Shown here in pieces: positions 6,246 through 8,421 of a stretch of 8,421 nucleotides of DNA. Numbering within the stretch: the stretch's first letter is position 1; each line of letters starts with the position of its first letter. A program made the position numbers and the translations under genes. Source of the stretch: Haloferacaceae archaeon (lineage in GTDB: Archaea; Halobacteriota; Halobacteria; Halobacteriales; Haloferacaceae); assembly GCA_028274825.1 (NCBI GenBank), contig JAQCMZ010000220.1:1-8421 (forward strand). Reading direction: 5' to 3'. A model generated the notes under the pieces. The model ran no database searches and was not told the DNA's origin. It worked only from the letters and a program-made list of their open reading frames with translations.

Positions 6246-6614
6246 GACGGAATCGGTCGTGTCCCCGGAGTGACCACCTCATACCCGAACCGAGAAGTCA
6301 AAGCATCGAATCGCTGTGGAATCTTGATTTCACGCATCTCAGGACCGAAACCCGATAGACACAGATCACAGTATAGGAATTTCAAGGGGAACCTCAGAGT
6401 TCTCATTACTGGTCTCAGTGACCGTGTTCTCTGTATCTGTGGCTGAAAACCAACTTGATCTCTCAGGGAGAAACTCGCGGTCCCGGTATCTGTAGGCAAT
6501 GTGGCCCGCGTCTATTCGCGAAACCGTACGAAATTGATGTGGAACGCCCGGTTGCGCGCTCCAGCCTCCGTGACAAACGTCGAACTGCCAATACCTGTTA
6601 TCGAGACCAGCAAG

Positions 6615-6622
6615 GATATATG
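6615..6622 (+). promoter_or_regulatory. TATA-like box of the enoyl-CoA hydratase gene
   Basis: GATATATG, preceded by purine-rich CAAG that could serve as a BRE, is centred about 28 bp upstream of the ATG at 6646. This spacing predicts a leaderless transcript and matches the layout in front of the D-2-hydroxyacid dehydrogenase gene. Confidence 0.6.
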
Positions 6623-6645
6623 CTAGACATAATTATTCCGTCTCA

Positions 6646-7443
6646 ATGCACCGGGAATTGGAAACGATACTCCTGGATTTCGATGAGGAGACGACCACCG
6701 GGAAGATCACACTGAACAGACCAGATAGCCTCAACGCAATAAATCAGCAAATGAGAGAAGACATTTCGGAGGCACTAGAGGCTCTGTCTGAGGTCGACGA
6801 CGAGGGCGACGCGGCTCGGCTCAGTACTGTCGTAATTGAGGGGGCTGGTGAGCGCGCGTTCTGCGCCGGCGCTGATATCAATGAGTTTTCAGGACGAAGC
6901 CCGAGCGACTACTCTGCCAGTGATTTCAGAGATGAGATAACGGAATTTTCGACACCGGTCATTGCGAAGATCGACGGGTATTGTCTCGGCGGGGGACTCG
7001 AGATGGCGTTTGCCTGTGATTTCCGGTTCGCCAGTCAAGAAAGCGAATTCGGACTTCCAGAGGTAGATCTAGGTCTGATTCCAGGTGCCGGTGGAGTGCA
7101 GTTCATCTCCCGGCTCGCCAACCCCTCGGTCGCGAAAGAGATCGCGATGACAGGCAAGCAAATCCCAGCAGAGGACGCCTCCGAGATGGGGATTATCAAT
7201 GACTGGTATCCGAGTGATGAATTCGAAGAGAAGGTGAGTTTGTTCGTGGACACGCTATCAGAAAAGCCGCCGTTGTCACTCCGAGCGATCAAAGACTCAG
7301 CCAACATCTCGGTCGAATCCGGTCTCGATGCCTCACGTCAGTACGACAGACGTGTCTTTTCGACACTGCTCGAGACAGACGATCACGCCGCAGCCGCAGC
7401 GGCGTTCACCGAAGATCGGGACCCCGAGTTCGAGGGGCGATAG
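6646..7443 (+). CDS. Enoyl-CoA hydratase/isomerase family protein, 265 aa
   Basis: A crotonase-fold enzyme, most likely hydrating 2-enoyl-CoA to L-3-hydroxyacyl-CoA, the substrate of the divergent dehydrogenase. LNRPDSLNAIN (23-33) is the N-terminal family motif. FCAGADINEF (72-81) and GGGLEMA (115-121) form the CoA and oxyanion-hole region. Both hydratase glutamates are present: Glu119 in GGGLE and Glu139 in FGLPEVDLG, followed by IPGAGG. The length is normal. The start is fixed by the ATG at 6646 and the TATA-like box 28 bp upstream. The gene is transcribed away from the others, so it can be controlled separately. Other crotonase activities (isomerase, or hydratase on a branched or aromatic side chain) cannot be excluded, but the two glutamates favour hydration. 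Confidence 0.92.
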   Translation: MHRELETILLDFDEETTTGKITLNRPDSLNAINQQMREDISEALEALSEVDDEGDAARLSTVVIEGAGERAFCAGADINEFSGRSPSDYSASDFRDEITEFSTPVIAKIDGYCLGGGLEMAFACDFRFASQESEFGLPEVDLGLIPGAGGVQFISRLANPSVAKEIAMTGKQIPAEDASEMGIINDWYPSDEFEEKVSLFVDTLSEKPPLSLRAIKDSANISVESGLDASRQYDRRVFSTLLETDDHAAAAAAFTEDRDPEFEGR

Positions 7444-7586
7444 TCTGAGACATCTGATCCAAACGGAATCTCCTCGGTCGAGAGCAATCTTGTCTACCAC
7501 CCAATCACCTATCGGGGTATTTCTCGCCTGGTGTAGTCACTCAGAATCGGCTCGAAATGCCGGGAGTGAATGAGAGTCAAGATACA

Positions 7587-7633
7587 TGTGACATCCTCCC
7601 ACGACATCTCGTGGGCTTCCCACGCCCGGTGGG
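7587..7633 (-). mobile_element. Right end of a tnpB-type element, minus orientation
   Basis: Read on the minus strand, two adjacent hairpins are followed by a short tail. The stems are CCCAC/GTGGG (7619-7623 with 7629-7633) and CCCACGA/TCGTGGG (7598-7604 with 7609-7615, loop CATC). The tail is GGATGTCACA, ending at about 7587. From memory this matches right ends of haloarchaeal IS1341-like elements, which commonly end near GGATGTCAA. The stem differs from that of the left element (CACCCC), so the two are probably different families. No intact tnpB is attached. Confidence 0.55.
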
Positions 7634-7906
7634 CTGGTTTGGGAACGTCCGTTTCCGACCCGACACGCCGGTGGGAGTGCCACGCCCCCGTTACTCCTCT
7701 CGTGTGACGGACTCGGAGTTCCCTGAGTATGTACCGTCGCTTGGAGTGTCCGAAGGCTTCCTTTGTGATGAGGCAAACACCAACTCAACTGCCAGTTTTC
7801 GGACAGTCAATCACGATGGGAGACCATCGCGATGACAGATACAGATTCATTGTGTGGGCACTCAAACTGTTCGATGACAGTGTGTGAGAACCGCCCGGCG
7901 ATTCAT

Positions 7907-7926
7907 CCCACGAGGAAAGCCGTGGG
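7907..7926 (-). repeat. Right-end-like hairpin overlapping the remnant's stop
   Basis: CCCACG (7907-7912) and CGTGGG (7921-7926) pair around an 8-nt loop. The stop of the minus-strand fragment (7903-7905) is 1 bp away. This is the same stem as in the 7598-7615 and 8295-8313 hairpins. Confidence 0.55.
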
Positions 7927-8046
7927 TTCTCTCGCCTCATCTCTATAACCGTGGTCGAGGTGGTGAGATATCTGCTGGACGACCTGGAAATCGAGAAAAT
8001 CGGCAGATAGAGTAATTACTCCAGCGTGGAGAGGCGTCTCGTCAGC

Positions 8047-8200
8047 TCCCCACCGGTAAACGGTGGGATTGTCGGTGGACTCGCAAGTGTCGTGCTCCAC
8101 GAGCGGACAGCCCCACGCCCATCTCTTTCGAAACCCGGGCTTTCTCAGGCGGCTTCCAGCAGGGGAGTCAGAGGGACTCGTTCAGTATCCCCACCGGTAA
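8047..8200 (+). repeat. 13-bp direct repeat TCCCCACCGGTAA, two copies
   Basis: Exact copies lie at 8047-8059 and 8188-8200, 141 bp apart. The first copy is part of a perfect hairpin, CCCACCG (8049-8055) / CGGTGGG (8061-8067) with loop GTAAA. The second copy has no such partner. Confidence 0.75.
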
Positions 8201-8214
8201 GGCTGACAGACTAC

Positions 8215-8249
8215 CCGTCTCACCGGCCGCTTCTGGGCCTGTGAGACGG
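8215..8249. repeat. Long hairpin, 9-bp plus 4-bp stem
   Basis: CCGTCTCAC (8215-8223) pairs perfectly with GTGAGACGG (8241-8249). After one C/T mismatch, GGCC (8225-8228) pairs with GGCC (8236-8239), leaving a 7-nt loop. It is the strongest inverted repeat noticed in the window, and it lies within the decayed minus-strand fragment, where it encodes part of IRLTGPEAAGET. Confidence 0.75.
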
Positions 8250-8294
8250 ATATTACAGTTCTCGGTGAAGTCGCATACCGATTACGCGCTTCCT

Positions 8295-8313
8295 CCCACG
8301 GCTCAAGCGTGGG
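8295..8313 (-). repeat. Third CCCACG/CGTGGG hairpin, right-end-like
   Basis: CCCACG (8295-8300) and CGTGGG (8308-8313) pair around GCTCAAG. One extra C would make the stem CCCACGGCT/AGCCGTGGG-like, so a base may have been lost. Its flanks (minus strand GGAAG before, AGGAAG after) resemble those of the 7598-7615 hairpin (GGAAG before, AGGATG after). Confidence 0.5.
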
Positions 8314-8421
8314 CTTCCGCGCTGTTCCCGCTGTGAAATTGACTCGACAGCGTGAGTAGCAAAGTGACCAGAGCTACTCAGAGTGACTCAGCGAGCAAAT
8401 CTGCCACTATGACTCGATTGT

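Larger units (their letters stand above)
6202..6645. other. 444-bp divergent spacer between dehydrogenase and hydratase genes
   Basis: No convincing gene is seen. It should hold the promoters of both divergent genes. A TATA-like box for the hydratase is clear (6615-6622). For the dehydrogenase only the inverted repeat 6225-6245 stands out. An imperfect inverted pair, CACAGATCACAG (6360-6371) and CTGTATCTGTG (6431-6441), lies in the middle. A 31-codon open frame on the minus strand (6242-6337) begins MREIKIPQRF and ends PIPS; it matches no family I know and is listed only as a possibility. Confidence 0.6.
7903..8275 (-). pseudogene. Probable decayed C-terminal tail of a tnpB-type gene
   Basis: Protein-like fragments on the minus strand lie in three successive frames. 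From 8275 the first reads CDFTENCNIRLTGPEAAG. From 8180 the second reads RVPLTPLLEAA and stops at 8145. The third, with its first ATG at 8100, begins MEHDTCESTDNP, contains RWGADETPL, and stops at 7903-7905. The last fragment runs through a CCCACG/CGTGGG hairpin at its stop, as right-end hairpins often overlap the end of tnpB. No RuvC motif or zinc ribbon remains, so the family call rests on the hairpins and on a remembered resemblance to haloarchaeal TnpB C-terminal extensions. The frame changes suggest decay; it may instead be unrelated sequence. Confidence 0.35.
7444..8421. other. Gene-free region with decayed tnpB-type element ends
   Basis: No intact gene is supported here. Bases 7444-7586 show nothing recognisable. 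Bases 7587-8313 hold three hairpins with CCCACG/CGTGGG stems, other strong inverted repeats and short protein-like fragments on the minus strand. This suggests successive tnpB-type elements that decayed in place. Bases 8320-8421 show no recognisable feature; a gene could begin beyond the window edge. Confidence 0.55.

Noticed and set aside
6202..6282. N-terminal extension of the 3-hydroxyacyl-CoA dehydrogenase
   Set aside because: The 27 added residues are Arg-rich and precede a Rossmann strand that normally begins the protein; the inverted repeat would lie inside the gene.
7537..7788. 83-codon minus-strand frame and the 92-codon + frame opposite it
   Set aside because: Both run through the right-end hairpins and show no domain or haloarchaeal composition.
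7598..8313. CRISPR array
   Set aside because: The recurring hairpins are about 300-390 bp apart, their loops and flanks differ, and there are no regular spacers or cas genes.

Overview
The window looks like a piece of a halophilic archaeon (class Halobacteria). Its proteins are rich in Asp and Glu. Two genes have a TATA-like box centred about 28 bp upstream of the ATG, as in leaderless haloarchaeal transcripts. Both ends carry TnpB-type (IS200/IS605 group, IS1341-like) insertion-sequence material of the kind that litters haloarchaeal genomes. The genus cannot be fixed from the sequence alone.

Layout. Bases 1-1438 hold the right part of a tnpB-type element on the + strand. The tnpB gene is broken by one in-frame TAG and by two short tandem duplications (11 bp and 5 bp). 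Removing one copy of each duplication restores a single reading frame of 449 codons to a stop at 1377-1379. Two hairpins follow that mark the element's right end and the probable omega-RNA scaffold. Bases 1435-6201 carry four minus-strand genes. In transcription order they are a 3-hydroxyacyl-CoA dehydrogenase, a thiolase of the SCP2/archaeal type, an HMG-CoA-synthase-like protein fused to a DUF35 zinc-ribbon/OB-fold domain (coupled to the thiolase by an ATGA overlap), and a D-2-hydroxyacid dehydrogenase with its own promoter. A 444-bp divergent spacer follows, then an enoyl-CoA hydratase on the + strand. Bases 7444-8421 contain no intact gene. They hold several hairpins resembling tnpB-element right ends, all readable on the minus strand, and decayed coding fragments.

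Function. Hydratase, 3-hydroxyacyl-CoA dehydrogenase and thiolase together supply the last three steps of a beta-oxidation-like spiral. No acyl-CoA ligase or acyl-CoA dehydrogenase is present, so the substrate is unknown. The most unusual gene is the HMGCS-DUF35 fusion. By alignment from memory, all three catalytic positions of HMG-CoA synthase are replaced (Glu by Thr, Cys by Thr or Ser, His by Pro), and there is no cysteine at all before the zinc ribbon. It therefore looks like a non-catalytic partner of the adjacent thiolase. In methanogens, thiolase, active HMGCS and a separate DUF35 protein form one complex; here the last two appear as one chain with a dead synthase domain.

The acyl-CoA genes are bracketed by tnpB-element right ends that both point inward. 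The left one reaches the stop codon of the D-2-hydroxyacid dehydrogenase gene and may supply it.
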